From: Yersinia proxima
Lineage (GTDB): Bacteria > Pseudomonadota > Gammaproteobacteria > Enterobacterales > Enterobacteriaceae
Direction: 5' to 3'
Assembly: GCF_902170785.1 (NCBI RefSeq)
Contig: NZ_CABHYG010000024.1
Span: 62,001-126,000 of the forward strand
DNA length: 64,000 nucleotides
The notes beneath the pieces were generated by a model that was not told the DNA's origin, made no database searches, and saw only the letters and a program-made list of their open reading frames with translations. Made by a program: the position numbers and the translations under genes. Positions 45,838 through 54,234 of this stretch are shown here, one piece after another (positions within the stretch are counted from its first letter, which is position 1; each line of letters starts with the position of its first letter).

Positions 45838-46614
45838 ATGATAAACCCGTTGGTCATTAAATTAGGTGGCGTGTTGCTCGACAGCGAAGAAGCGCTGGAA
45901 CGCCTGTTTACTGCATTGGTGACCTATCGTGAGAAGCATGAGCGCCCGCTTGTGATTATGCACGGTGGTGGTTGTCTGGTTGATGATCTGATGAAAAAAC
46001 TCGCGTTGCCGGTGGTGAAGAAAAACGGCCTGCGTGTGACACCAGCAGATCAAATTGACATTATTACTGGTGCATTGGCGGGTACTGCCAACAAAACATT
46101 GCTGGCCTGGGCGGTGAAACATGACATCAATGCTGTTGGCTTATGTTTGGGTGATGGTAACACCGTGTCGGTCACCCCGCTGGATGCAGCACTTGGTCAT
46201 GTGGGCAAAGCCGAAGCTGGCTCACCGGCTTTAGTACAAACCTTACTGGCCGCAAATTACATGCCTATCATCAGCTCTATTGGTATTACTAAAGAGGGCA
46301 GCCTGATGAATGTAAATGCCGATCAGGCCGCGACGGCTTTGGCCGCGACATTGGGAGCCGATTTAATTTTGCTGTCCGATGTTAGCGGGATTTTAGATGG
46401 TAAAGGCCAGCGCATTGCTGAAATGACCGCACAGAAAGCCGAGCAACTGATCGCGCAGGGCATCATCACTGACGGCATGGTGGTTAAAGTGAATGCGGCG
46501 CTGGATGCGGCTCGTTCATTGGGCCGTCCGGTGGATATCGCCAGTTGGCGTCATGCAGATCAGTTACCGGCGCTGTTTAACGGAGTGCCAATTGGCACGC
46601 GTATTTTGGCCTAA
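45838..46614 (+). CDS. argB: N-acetylglutamate kinase
   Basis: Phosphorylates N-acetylglutamate, the second step of arginine synthesis. Amino-acid-kinase fold: [25 protein letters not shown], and the catalytic [17 protein letters not shown] are visible. 258 residues, the E. coli-type short form that is not arginine-inhibited. An ERIC element begins right after its stop codon, between it and argH. Confidence 0.96.
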   Translation: MINPLVIKLGGVLLDSEEALERLFTALVTYREKHERPLVIMHGGGCLVDDLMKKLALPVVKKNGLRVTPADQIDIITGALAGTANKTLLAWAVKHDINAVGLCLGDGNTVSVTPLDAALGHVGKAEAGSPALVQTLLAANYMPIISSIGITKEGSLMNVNADQAATALAATLGADLILLSDVSGILDGKGQRIAEMTAQKAEQLIAQGIITDGMVVKVNAALDAARSLGRPVDIASWRHADQLPALFNGVPIGTRILA

Positions 46615-46740
46615 ATACCCTTCTTATTTGAAGTTGCAGCGGTGTTAGCGGCTCTTACTCACCCGAATCACTGACTTGAGTCAGCTCAACGGGATTCGTG
46701 CGTTTGCTGCCTTGCTGCCACTCCAACTACTTTGGGTATA
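46615..46740. repeat. ERIC element inside the arg operon (argB-argH gap)
   Basis: A copy of near-standard length in reverse orientation, starting one base after the argB stop (ACCCTTCTTATTTGAAG) and ending CTTTGGGTATA. It has a diverged core (CTCAACGGGATTCG). Its position within argCBH means it is transcribed and would form a hairpin in the operon mRNA. Confidence 0.82.
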
Positions 46741-46777
46741 TTATGAGTTTTTATTCTGAAATTAGGGAAGAAAGATT

Positions 46778-48151
46778 ATGGCATTGTGGGGCGGACGGTT
46801 CAGTCAGGCGGCAGATCAGCGTTTTAAGCAATTTAACGATTCCCTGCGGTTTGATTACCGACTGGCAGAGCAGGATATTATAGGTTCTGTTGCCTGGTCG
46901 AAAGCACTGGTCACGGTCGGCGTTTTAACGGCGGCAGAACAGCAACAACTTGAGCAGGCGCTCTCTGTTTTATTAGAGGAAGTTCAGGCCGATCCACAGG
47001 CTATTTTGAACAGTGATGCGGAAGATATTCACAGTTGGGTAGAAACCAAACTGATCGATAAAGTCGGTGATTTAGGCAAAAAACTGCATACCGGGCGCAG
47101 CCGTAACGACCAGGTGGCAACTGATCTGAAGTTGTGGTGCAAATTTCAGATAACCGAATTGGAAACCGCCGTGCAGCAATTGCAACAAGCGCTGGTTATC
47201 ACTGCCGAAGCCAATCAGGATGCTGTGATGCCGGGTTATACCCATTTGCAGCGTGCTCAACCTGTGACCTTTGCACACTGGTGTCTGGCCTATGCTGAAA
47301 TGCTGGCTCGTGATGAAAGCCGCCTGCAAGATACCTTGAAACGCCTGGATGTCAGCCCGTTAGGCAGTGGCGCTTTAGCTGGAACGGCCTACGCTATCGA
47401 TCGCGAACAACTGGCGGGTTGGTTAGGTTTTGCTTCGGCGACTCGTAATAGTCTGGACAGCGTTTCTGACCGTGACCATGTGTTGGAATTACTGTCTGAT
47501 GCCAGTATTGGTATGGTGCATTTGTCCCGTTTTGCTGAAGATCTGATTTTTTTCAACAGCGGCGAAGCTGCTTTCGTTGATTTATCGGATCGTGTTACGT
47601 CTGGCTCTTCCCTGATGCCGCAAAAGAAAAATCCAGATGCGCTGGAATTAATCCGTGGGAAATGTGGTCGGGTGCAGGGTGCATTGACTGGGATGATGAT
47701 GACGCTCAAAGGCCTGCCTCTGGCTTATAACAAAGACATGCAAGAAGACAAAGAAGGGCTGTTTGATGCGCTCGATACCTGGCTTGACTGCTTGCATATG
47801 GCGGCGCTGGTATTGGATGGCATTCAGGTGAAACGCCCGCGTTGCAAAGAAGCGGCTGAGCAAGGTTATGCCAATGCGACTGAGTTAGCTGATTATCTGG
47901 TTGCCAAAGGAGTGCCATTCCGTGAGGCACACCATATTGTTGGTGAAGCGGTGGTTGAGGCTATTCGTCAGGGGAAAGCATTAGAGGCTTTATCACTAAG
48001 TGACTTGCAAAAATTCAGTGCAGTGATTGGCGATGATGTTTATCCGATTCTGGCATTGCAATCTTGTTTAGATAAGCGAGTTGCTAAAGGCGGCGTGTCA
48101 CCCCAACAAGTCGCATCGGCCATTGCTGAGGCTAAAGCGCGTTTATTTTAA
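46778..48151 (+). CDS. argH: Argininosuccinate lyase
   Basis: Splits argininosuccinate to arginine and fumarate, the last arginine step. Fumarase-superfamily lyase with [24 protein letters not shown], and the signature [12 protein letters not shown] with catalytic Ser. 457 residues, normal. Ribosome site GGGAAGAAAG. Followed by a strong terminator, which closes the operon before the has locus. Confidence 0.97.
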   Translation: MALWGGRFSQAADQRFKQFNDSLRFDYRLAEQDIIGSVAWSKALVTVGVLTAAEQQQLEQALSVLLEEVQADPQAILNSDAEDIHSWVETKLIDKVGDLGKKLHTGRSRNDQVATDLKLWCKFQITELETAVQQLQQALVITAEANQDAVMPGYTHLQRAQPVTFAHWCLAYAEMLARDESRLQDTLKRLDVSPLGSGALAGTAYAIDREQLAGWLGFASATRNSLDSVSDRDHVLELLSDASIGMVHLSRFAEDLIFFNSGEAAFVDLSDRVTSGSSLMPQKKNPDALELIRGKCGRVQGALTGMMMTLKGLPLAYNKDMQEDKEGLFDALDTWLDCLHMAALVLDGIQVKRPRCKEAAEQGYANATELADYLVAKGVPFREAHHIVGEAVVEAIRQGKALEALSLSDLQKFSAVIGDDVYPILALQSCLDKRVAKGGVSPQQVASAIAEAKARLF

Positions 48152-48178
48152 TTCGCAGAGTATTGGTTAATGTTGCAG

Positions 48179-48205
48179 CGGGCCACAATTAATGTGGCCC
48201 GTTTT
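48179..48205 (+). terminator. Rho-independent terminator after argH
   Basis: Nine-base perfect stem CGGGCCACA/TGTGGCCCG (48179-48187 with 48193-48201) then TTTT. Confidence 0.92.
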
Positions 48206-48375
48206 GCGTTATAAATGCTTAAATATATTTTATTCGTTACTGGTTTTATTTATAAATCTTTAATCCACGTAACAGCTATCGCTATTTATCCATTATTTAT
48301 TTCTTCTACTAAATCAATATCATCAGTAACCTGCCATTTTATTCTTAATAGACAGTTGAGTTTATAACCACAAAT

Positions 48376-48394
48376 GATTATGATAATCATTATC
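48376..48394. promoter_or_regulatory. Fur box upstream of hasR
   Basis: GATTATGATAATCATTATC matches 18 of 19 positions of the canonical Fur consensus. It lies 322 bases before hasR, so either the mRNA has a long leader or a promoter nearer to hasR exists. It fits iron repression of the has locus. Confidence 0.88.
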
Positions 48395-48500
48395 AAATAA
48401 TGGCGATATAGTAAAACCTCTACTAGCATTAAAAAAATAAATGAATATTACTTAGGTGAAATAATAGTAGATCTTACTGAAAAATATTATTGAATCCTCT

Positions 48501-48520
48501 AATAAAGTAACTACTTTATT
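48501..48520. promoter_or_regulatory. Perfect dyad in the hasR leader
   Basis: AATAAAGTA and TACTTTATT are perfect nine-base inverted arms separated by two bases, followed by a short T run. With a two-base loop it is an unlikely terminator; a repressor or activator operator is more plausible. The remainder of the gap 48206-48715 is very AT-rich and has no gene. Confidence 0.5.
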
Positions 48521-48715
48521 TTTAAATTTAATGCCCCATTTATTTGATGACGTAACTTATTTAGCCCATGCAATAAAATATCATTTTAGTCACCGGATAT
48601 TTTTTATTATTTGGCGGTAATCCTATGGCTAAATTTCATAGTGAATACCATTTAAACAATGGCTAATAATTAATTGACGTATTGCTTTTATACTAATAAG
48701 GATGAAATCTTATAA

Positions 48716-51187
48716 ATGGATAATATAGTAAGAGATAAAAGAATAACAATAAATACGATAAATAGAGTTACATTCGGTATATTCTTGGCGTTAGCCACTC
48801 AGGGCTATTCAGAGAGAATCAATGCTGAAACCACCGTAATACCCGCCAATGAACATGACATAGTATTAGATGAGCTAAAAGTTGAGGGAACCAGTAACGC
48901 TCATGAGGGGGACTGGGTTTACGATGAGCTCCGTTCTGTTAGTGAAATTTCTCGCGAACAGCTCGATAGTCGACCAGCTCGCCATGCGGCGGATATATTG
49001 GAACAAACCTCCGGTGTCTATTCCAGCGTTAGTCAACAAGACCCTGCACTTTCAGTGAATATTCGTGGCATTCAGGATTATGGCCGCATCAATATGAATA
49101 TTGATGGCATGCGGCAAAACTTTATGAAAAGTGGTCACGGTCAGCGCCATGGTGTGATGTATATCGATCCGGAAATATTGGATAATGTGGTGATTGAAAA
49201 GGGGGTTACCAGCGGTATTGGCGGCGCGGGGGTAATAGGAGGTATTGCAACGTTCAATACAATTAATGCCAGTAACTTTCTTGAACTGGGGAAAGAAATT
49301 GGCGGCCAAATCCGCGTTCTTACCGGTGATAATGGCACAAATTTTATTGGCAGCGCCGTGCAGGCATTGGGGAATAAATATGGCGATATATTAATTGCTA
49401 TCAGCGAGCGCAATTTAAGCGATTATTGGCCGGGTAATAAAGGAACTTTGGGAGATATTCGATTTGGCACCGCCACAGAGAAGTTTAATTATGATATTAA
49501 GAATAATAAAGTGCCGTTCACCAATTATAGAATGCAGTCGCATCTGGCCAAGTTGGGCTGGAATCTACCCGCCGATCAACGATTGACATTTAGTTATCTA
49601 CAAACACAAATACATAGTCCTAATACTGGTTTTATGACTAACGTAAAAGAAGGCCCAGGAAAAGGAAGGCATGGCTGGATAAGCAGCAGTGTGAGTGATG
49701 TGCTGAATCGCAATATTGGGCTGGATTATAGCCTCAATCCCGGGCATATCGCCTGGCTGGGTATGACGGCAAAAATCTATTACGTTGATACCGATGATAA
49801 AACAGATACTCATAATGCCAATATTGTTTTCCGTGATAAATTTTGGACTCAAACCCGCTTAAGTACCCGTGGTTTACAACTGCAAAATACTAGTTTTTTT
49901 AGCCTTGCCGACTACCATCAATTCCGTCTCAACTATGGTCTTGAGTGGTTTAGTGACCGCTCCACCGGCAACTCAACGCATGCATCAATGCTTGGCATCA
50001 CCCCGCCCGGCAAGCGCACCATTACCAGCACCTTTGCCCAGCTTAACTACAACTATCATGATTGGCTGCGGCTGGAAGGCGGGCTGCGTTATGATCAATT
50101 TCGCTTACAGGGCAATACCTGGATGTACAGCAAAAATTTCCTCGGAGACTATACCCGTGAAAATCCCTGCCACAAAAAGAGACATGAGCAACATCTTGAA
50201 ATGAGAAAACGATGCTCATTTAACTGGCCGTTGAAAATGACCTGGGATATAGATCGCCGTGAACAACAACTGTCACCCACAGCAGCTCTCGGCATCAAAC
50301 CCGGCGTGCAGTGGCTGGAGTTTTTTGGTAATTACGGCAAATCCTGGCGGCCACCGGCAATTACTGAGGTGCTGGCCACGGGGAGCGCACATGGTCATGG
50401 TTGGATCTTACCCAATCCTGTGTTGGCAGCAGAGCATTCCAAAGCCTGGGAAGCTGGCATGAATATTCAACACAGCCATCTGTTTATTGCAGAAGATCGC
50501 TTAGTCGCCAAGCTGGCCTACTTTGATACTCGCGTTACTGATTATATCAATCTTGAGCTATCCAAGACTAAACCACTGCATGGCGGCGGGAGCTTTACCA
50601 ATGCGACTTATATTAATAATTTACTTGTTACTCGTTTTCGAGGCCTGGAATATCAATTAAGTTATGATATGGGGTTGTTTTATACCAGTTTAAATTATAC
50701 CAGAATGATTGGTGTAAATACTTTTTGTTCAAAAAGGGCCTGGCTAGGCGGTGTAAAGAATATAGCAAGTAATGGAAACTACTCTATTGATAGAGATGAT
50801 ATAAATAATAGAGTTGATTGCCTTGAAGCAAAGAACTTATTTGGTTCCTCTGCCTATTTACCGGGTGATCGCGGTAGCTTAACTTTAGGTGGAAGACTTT
50901 TTGATAAAAAGCTGGATCTCGGCACCGTTATTCGTTATAACAAAGGACACCAAGATAAATCAGTTATCAATAACAAAGGCCATGCTAATACCGCTTATGT
51001 TGCTGATTGGCCCAAGTATACCATATTTGATGTTTATGCCAGTTATAAGGTAACTAATAATTTAACTTTGCGTAGTTCAATCGAAAATATAACTAACCGC
51101 GCTTATCTTATTAGTTATGGTGATTCACTTTCTTTCGCGCCAAATCGTGGAAGAACTATTCAGGGTGGTTTTGAATATAAATTTTAG
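48716..51187 (+). CDS. hasR: TonB-dependent hemophore/heme receptor HasR
   Basis: Outer-membrane receptor that takes heme from HasA and imports it with TonB or HasB energy. An export signal (about residues 15-38), a TonB box around DIVLDELKV (48-56), plug domain (about 60-190; LEQTSGVYSSVSQQDP, VNIRGIQDYGRINMNIDG) and a 22-strand barrel ending in GGFEYKF are visible. The plug carries KSGHGQRHG (His141, His145), the place of the heme-ligand His in Serratia HasR; GSAHGHGW in an outer loop may supply the other. 823 residues. No N-terminal signalling domain, in keeping with the absence of hasI/hasS. Ribosome-site spacing (AAGGAT) is long. Confidence 0.93.
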   Translation: MDNIVRDKRITINTINRVTFGIFLALATQGYSERINAETTVIPANEHDIVLDELKVEGTSNAHEGDWVYDELRSVSEISREQLDSRPARHAADILEQTSGVYSSVSQQDPALSVNIRGIQDYGRINMNIDGMRQNFMKSGHGQRHGVMYIDPEILDNVVIEKGVTSGIGGAGVIGGIATFNTINASNFLELGKEIGGQIRVLTGDNGTNFIGSAVQALGNKYGDILIAISERNLSDYWPGNKGTLGDIRFGTATEKFNYDIKNNKVPFTNYRMQSHLAKLGWNLPADQRLTFSYLQTQIHSPNTGFMTNVKEGPGKGRHGWISSSVSDVLNRNIGLDYSLNPGHIAWLGMTAKIYYVDTDDKTDTHNANIVFRDKFWTQTRLSTRGLQLQNTSFFSLADYHQFRLNYGLEWFSDRSTGNSTHASMLGITPPGKRTITSTFAQLNYNYHDWLRLEGGLRYDQFRLQGNTWMYSKNFLGDYTRENPCHKKRHEQHLEMRKRCSFNWPLKMTWDIDRREQQLSPTAALGIKPGVQWLEFFGNYGKSWRPPAITEVLATGSAHGHGWILPNPVLAAEHSKAWEAGMNIQHSHLFIAEDRLVAKLAYFDTRVTDYINLELSKTKPLHGGGSFTNATYINNLLVTRFRGLEYQLSYDMGLFYTSLNYTRMIGVNTFCSKRAWLGGVKNIASNGNYSIDRDDINNRVDCLEAKNLFGSSAYLPGDRGSLTLGGRLFDKKLDLGTVIRYNKGHQDKSVINNKGHANTAYVADWPKYTIFDVYASYKVTNNLTLRSSIENITNRAYLISYGDSLSFAPNRGRTIQGGFEYKF

Positions 51188-51227
51188 TTATTAAAATAAA
51201 GAGACTAAATATTTAATTTAAAATATT

Positions 51228-51276
51228 CAGATGGAATAATAATTTCATCTGTAGTCACGTGACTCAATGATGAGTC
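51228..51276 (+). promoter_or_regulatory. Paired stem-loops between hasR and the first hasA
   Basis: CAGATG/CATCTG (51228-51251) is followed at once by a perfect 12-base palindrome AGTCACGTGACT (51253-51264) and GACTCA/TGAGTC (51261-51276). There is no T run. They may be an RNA processing or stability element that raises hasA over hasR, or a DNA-binding dyad. Confidence 0.45.
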
Positions 51277-51309
51277 ATATTATTGTTGTTAACGATAAGG
51301 AAATTTATT

Positions 51310-51921
51310 ATGACAGTAACTATCAAATATCAAAGTCAATTCAGTAATGATACTCTAACTTCTTATACTAAACAGTGGGCCACGGCTCATGGTGATATAA
51401 AAGATACCCAAGCCGAGGGTTATTCCAAGGACTTTGGGCAATTTGCCGGTGGTACTATGTTTGATGGTACTCAATATTCAGTTGGCAGCTCGCACAGTGG
51501 TGTTAGTACTGCGATGATTGTTGAAGGAAATCTGGAGTACACCTTTATGCCTCAGCATACGTTCTACGGTAAAATAGACAGTCTGGAGTTGGGTGAGAAC
51601 TTGAGCGATAATGCCAATGGCATTGGTAAACGGCTTGACAAACTGCAATTGAAGATGTCCGATTTAGATATTACCGGTGGATTTGACCCTAGTAAGAATA
51701 TGGCAGAGAACCATCAAGGGGATATGCATAAATCCATATATGGACTTATGCGAGGTAATGCCGATCCACTGTTGGAAGTACTCACCGCTAAAGGCATTGA
51801 TGTTAATACCCCACTGAAAGATATGGCTATCGCCAGCCAATTCGAAGTTATGGTATCAGATATGCCAATGATTGATACCGTTGGTGTAGTTGAAAGCAGT
51901 GATATGTTATTAGCTGCTTAA
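51310..51921 (+). CDS. hasA: Canonical heme acquisition hemophore HasA
   Basis: Secreted heme-binding protein that carries heme to HasR. 203 residues without N-terminal signal; opens MTVTIKYQSQF and ends SDMLLAA, the C-terminal type I export signal. The heme strand EYTFMPQHTFYG holds Tyr77 and His83, matching the Tyr75/His pair of Serratia and Yersinia pestis HasA; GTQYSVGSSHSG and ENHQGDMHKSIYG also match Y. pestis as remembered. The other face has Gln34 near the place of Serratia His32, as in Y. pestis where no His is present. Start at 51310 after AAGGAAA; an in-frame start at 51283 is not supported. First of five tandem copies. Confidence 0.92.
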   Translation: MTVTIKYQSQFSNDTLTSYTKQWATAHGDIKDTQAEGYSKDFGQFAGGTMFDGTQYSVGSSHSGVSTAMIVEGNLEYTFMPQHTFYGKIDSLELGENLSDNANGIGKRLDKLQLKMSDLDITGGFDPSKNMAENHQGDMHKSIYGLMRGNADPLLEVLTAKGIDVNTPLKDMAIASQFEVMVSDMPMIDTVGVVESSDMLLAA

Positions 51922-51992
51922 GTAAGACTTCCGGAAAAGGATTTTCTGGTCGGATCTAGCTGTTGTGCAATAAGTGTTAGTGTAGTTGTAAT

Positions 51993-52060
51993 AATAAGTG
52001 TAATAAGTGTAATAAGTGTAATAAGTGTAATAAGTGTAATAAGTGTAATAAGTGTAAGTG
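51993..52060 (+). repeat. Tandem repeat of seven 9-bp units between hasA copies 1 and 2
   Basis: Seven perfect AATAAGTGT units (51993-52055) plus a partial eighth. It lies in the 204-base gap after the canonical hasA. The number is likely variable between strains by slippage. It is not in a gene; a reverse-strand frame of Tyr/Thr repeats is a by-product. Confidence 0.9.
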
Positions 52061-52064
52061 CGCC

Positions 52065-52100
52065 ACCACCGTACTTTGCTATATTGGGTGCGGCGGTGGT
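52065..52100 (+). terminator. Hairpin between hasA copies 1 and 2 (possible attenuator)
   Basis: ACCACCG (52065-52071) pairs with CGGTGGT (52094-52100); a 22-base loop and a weak TTCATATTTTA tail. It could partly stop transcription so that the canonical hasA is made in excess over the downstream genes. Confidence 0.45.
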
Positions 52101-52125
52101 TCATATTTTATAAAAGGATTTAAAT

Positions 52126-52806
52126 ATGACAATTACTATTAAATATCAGGAAGAATTTAAATACGAAACTATTTCCTCTTATACTTATTGGTGGGCCAAT
52201 GACTTTGGTGACGTAGTTTCGGAATCGAGTGAAAAAAAACATCACATATACTCGGCTGGGCCAACTCTTCCCACTGTTGGTGTGAAATATGCAATTGAAA
52301 GCACTTCCCCTCAAAGTAAAGCTGCAATAGTGATGGAATCTAAGGGAATGCATGCGGCGACGGTACTTAAAGCTAATGGAATCAAGGAATCAATGCAACC
52401 CATCTTAATTCCTGGTGAGTGTGAGGGTTTGCAGTTTGGCAATTATTTAATCCCTATTCCAGATGCTGATTTAAATTCTCCTCAATATCATCAACTTCAA
52501 CTCCAACAAGTACAATTGGAATTCAGTGGGCTAGCTATTTCAGATGACATTGATATTTCGATGGTTGAGGTTATTTTTGCGATGTTTGTCAACAATGAAT
52601 ATCCAAGCAATATGGAACTTGGTGTATACGGTCTGCTGAGAGGAAATAATGCTCATATATTGGAAATTCTTCAATCCCAAGGAGTTGACGTCAATACACC
52701 GCTCAAAGATTTAGCAATTGCCAGTCAGTTTGATGTTGTTACTAATATTCCAGTGATTGATACAGTGGGTGCAACAGATGAAAGCAGTATATTATTAGCT
52801 GCTTAA
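52126..52806 (+). CDS. HasA-like secreted protein, divergent copy 2
   Basis: 226 residues. The N-terminus MTITIKYQEEF and the motif ETISSY..W match HasA, and GVDVNTPLKDLAIASQF, IPVIDTVG and the terminal SSILLAA export signal match the other copies. The middle (about 70-130) has no counterpart to the YT....HT heme strand: AAIVMESKGMHAATVL stands in its place, with a longer loop. So heme ligation by the standard Tyr is not possible here. Ribosome site AAAAGGAT. Its last 141 bases are nearly the same as those of copy 3. Confidence 0.85.
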   Translation: MTITIKYQEEFKYETISSYTYWWANDFGDVVSESSEKKHHIYSAGPTLPTVGVKYAIESTSPQSKAAIVMESKGMHAATVLKANGIKESMQPILIPGECEGLQFGNYLIPIPDADLNSPQYHQLQLQQVQLEFSGLAISDDIDISMVEVIFAMFVNNEYPSNMELGVYGLLRGNNAHILEILQSQGVDVNTPLKDLAIASQFDVVTNIPVIDTVGATDESSILLAA

Positions 52807-52863
52807 GTTGTTCCTTGGTGTAATTATGAATCATAGATTAATCATTAACAAAAGGGTGTTGTT

Positions 52864-53490
52864 ATGACTGTAACTATAAAATATAGTAAATTAATTAAAG
52901 ATGAAACAATCTTAACCTATACTCAACAGTGGGCCACTGCTTATGGAGACTTGACTCATGCATTTAATATTGAGGAACTATATGGTTTCTCTAGAGGCAC
53001 AGACATCAGTAATAATAAAATCGCCATTGCTGGATTTCAAAGCCCTTATGAGAATGAAGCAATAATTATTGGAGGGACTTTAATGGGTGAAGATGGACGA
53101 ATGTCTAGTGAGAATTATATCCAATATCTTGAATTTGGTGATTTATTAATTCCTCATACTGATAATACTGCAATGCAGCTTGAGCAAGTACAGTTGAAGA
53201 TAGATGGTTTAAATATTAAAAATGACTTTTATAATTCAGTATGTTCATTGTCTCGTACCATGAGTGCCGTACCAGAAAGGCCTTACGAAGGTGGCGAGGA
53301 TCAAGGTACGTACAATTTATTGAGAGGTAATCCCATCCCAATGTTGAAAATTCTTCAATCCCAAGGAGTTGACGTCAATACACCGCTCAAAGATTTAGCA
53401 ATTGCCAGCCAGTTTGATGTTATTACCAATATTCCAGTGATTGATACAGTGGGTACAACAGATGAAAGCGGATTATTATTAGTTGCTTAA
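52864..53490 (+). CDS. HasA-like secreted protein, divergent copy 3
   Basis: 208 residues. Opens MTVTIKYSKLI with ETILTYTQQWATAYGD; ends SGLLLVA. The heme-strand region reads AIIIGGTLMGEDGRMSSE, without the Tyr or His ligands. The C-terminal third is close to copy 2 (about eight differences in 141 bases), which suggests recent duplication or gene conversion. It lies 57 bases after copy 2. Function unknown; export by HasDE is inferred from the C-terminal tail. Confidence 0.85.
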   Translation: MTVTIKYSKLIKDETILTYTQQWATAYGDLTHAFNIEELYGFSRGTDISNNKIAIAGFQSPYENEAIIIGGTLMGEDGRMSSENYIQYLEFGDLLIPHTDNTAMQLEQVQLKIDGLNIKNDFYNSVCSLSRTMSAVPERPYEGGEDQGTYNLLRGNPIPMLKILQSQGVDVNTPLKDLAIASQFDVITNIPVIDTVGTTDESGLLLVA

Positions 53491-53534
53491 TTTTACTGAT
53501 TCTAATATTAACCTTAAATTAAAAGGATATTAAT

Positions 53535-54176
53535 ATGACAATAACGATTAAGTATCATGAAAATATAGCCAATGAAACTATCTCTTCATACAGCCAACAG
53601 TGGGCTACTAATTTTGGCAACATGCTATGGACGACTGGGGTTGATTATACTTTCAATGCTTCTGCTTATCCCATACCTCCTGCTGATAGCATAAAATATG
53701 TAGCAGCAAGTACTCACCATAATCAGGTAGAGAGTAATGCCGCGATAGTGATAGCACTTAAAAAAGTTGCAGATGATCCATCTATTGACGTCAACGTCAG
53801 CCTGGAGTTTGGTGAAGCCTTAGTTCCTATTATCAATGACGGTATGAAAAAACAACCACATCAGCTTCTTTTACAGCAAGTGCAATTAGATATAAGTGGG
53901 TTAGATATTCGGGTTGATGTTGAAAGCTCAATGCCCACCTTGGATTACGCCTTATGGCAAGATATTTACTATCAGGGAGGTAAGGACTTGGGAGTCTATA
54001 ATTTGTTGAAAGGTAACACGGATCCACTGTTGGATATTCTTAAAGCTCAAGGTATTGACGTCAATACACCACTCAAAGACTTAACAATTGCCAGCCAGTT
54101 TGATGTTATTACCGGTACACCAGTGATTGATGCGGTGGGTACAGCTAATAACACGGAAATATTATTAGCTGCTTAA
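53535..54176 (+). CDS. HasA-like secreted protein, divergent copy 4
   Basis: 213 residues. Opens MTITIKYHENIANETISSYS and ends EILLAA with the family's IDVNTPLKDLTIASQF. The heme strand is replaced by AAIVIALKKVADDPSI, with no Tyr or His at the ligand positions, although THHNQVE carries two adjacent His upstream. QVQLDISGLDI matches the corresponding strand in copies 2 and 3, so copies 2-4 form a subgroup. Ribosome site AAAAGGATATT. Confidence 0.85.
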   Translation: MTITIKYHENIANETISSYSQQWATNFGNMLWTTGVDYTFNASAYPIPPADSIKYVAASTHHNQVESNAAIVIALKKVADDPSIDVNVSLEFGEALVPIINDGMKKQPHQLLLQQVQLDISGLDIRVDVESSMPTLDYALWQDIYYQGGKDLGVYNLLKGNTDPLLDILKAQGIDVNTPLKDLTIASQFDVITGTPVIDAVGTANNTEILLAA

Positions 54177-54234
54177 ATTCTTCTCTGACCTGGCGCTGAA
54201 CTACATCTTAGTCATAAGTTAAAAGGATATTATT

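Noticed and set aside
51993-52060. Possible CRISPR array
   Set aside because: Units are 9 bp and adjoin without spacers; no cas genes are present.
51910-52104. Reverse-strand frame with Tyr/Thr repeats
   Set aside because: Produced by the 9-bp tandem repeat; it has no start context and overlaps no conserved segment.
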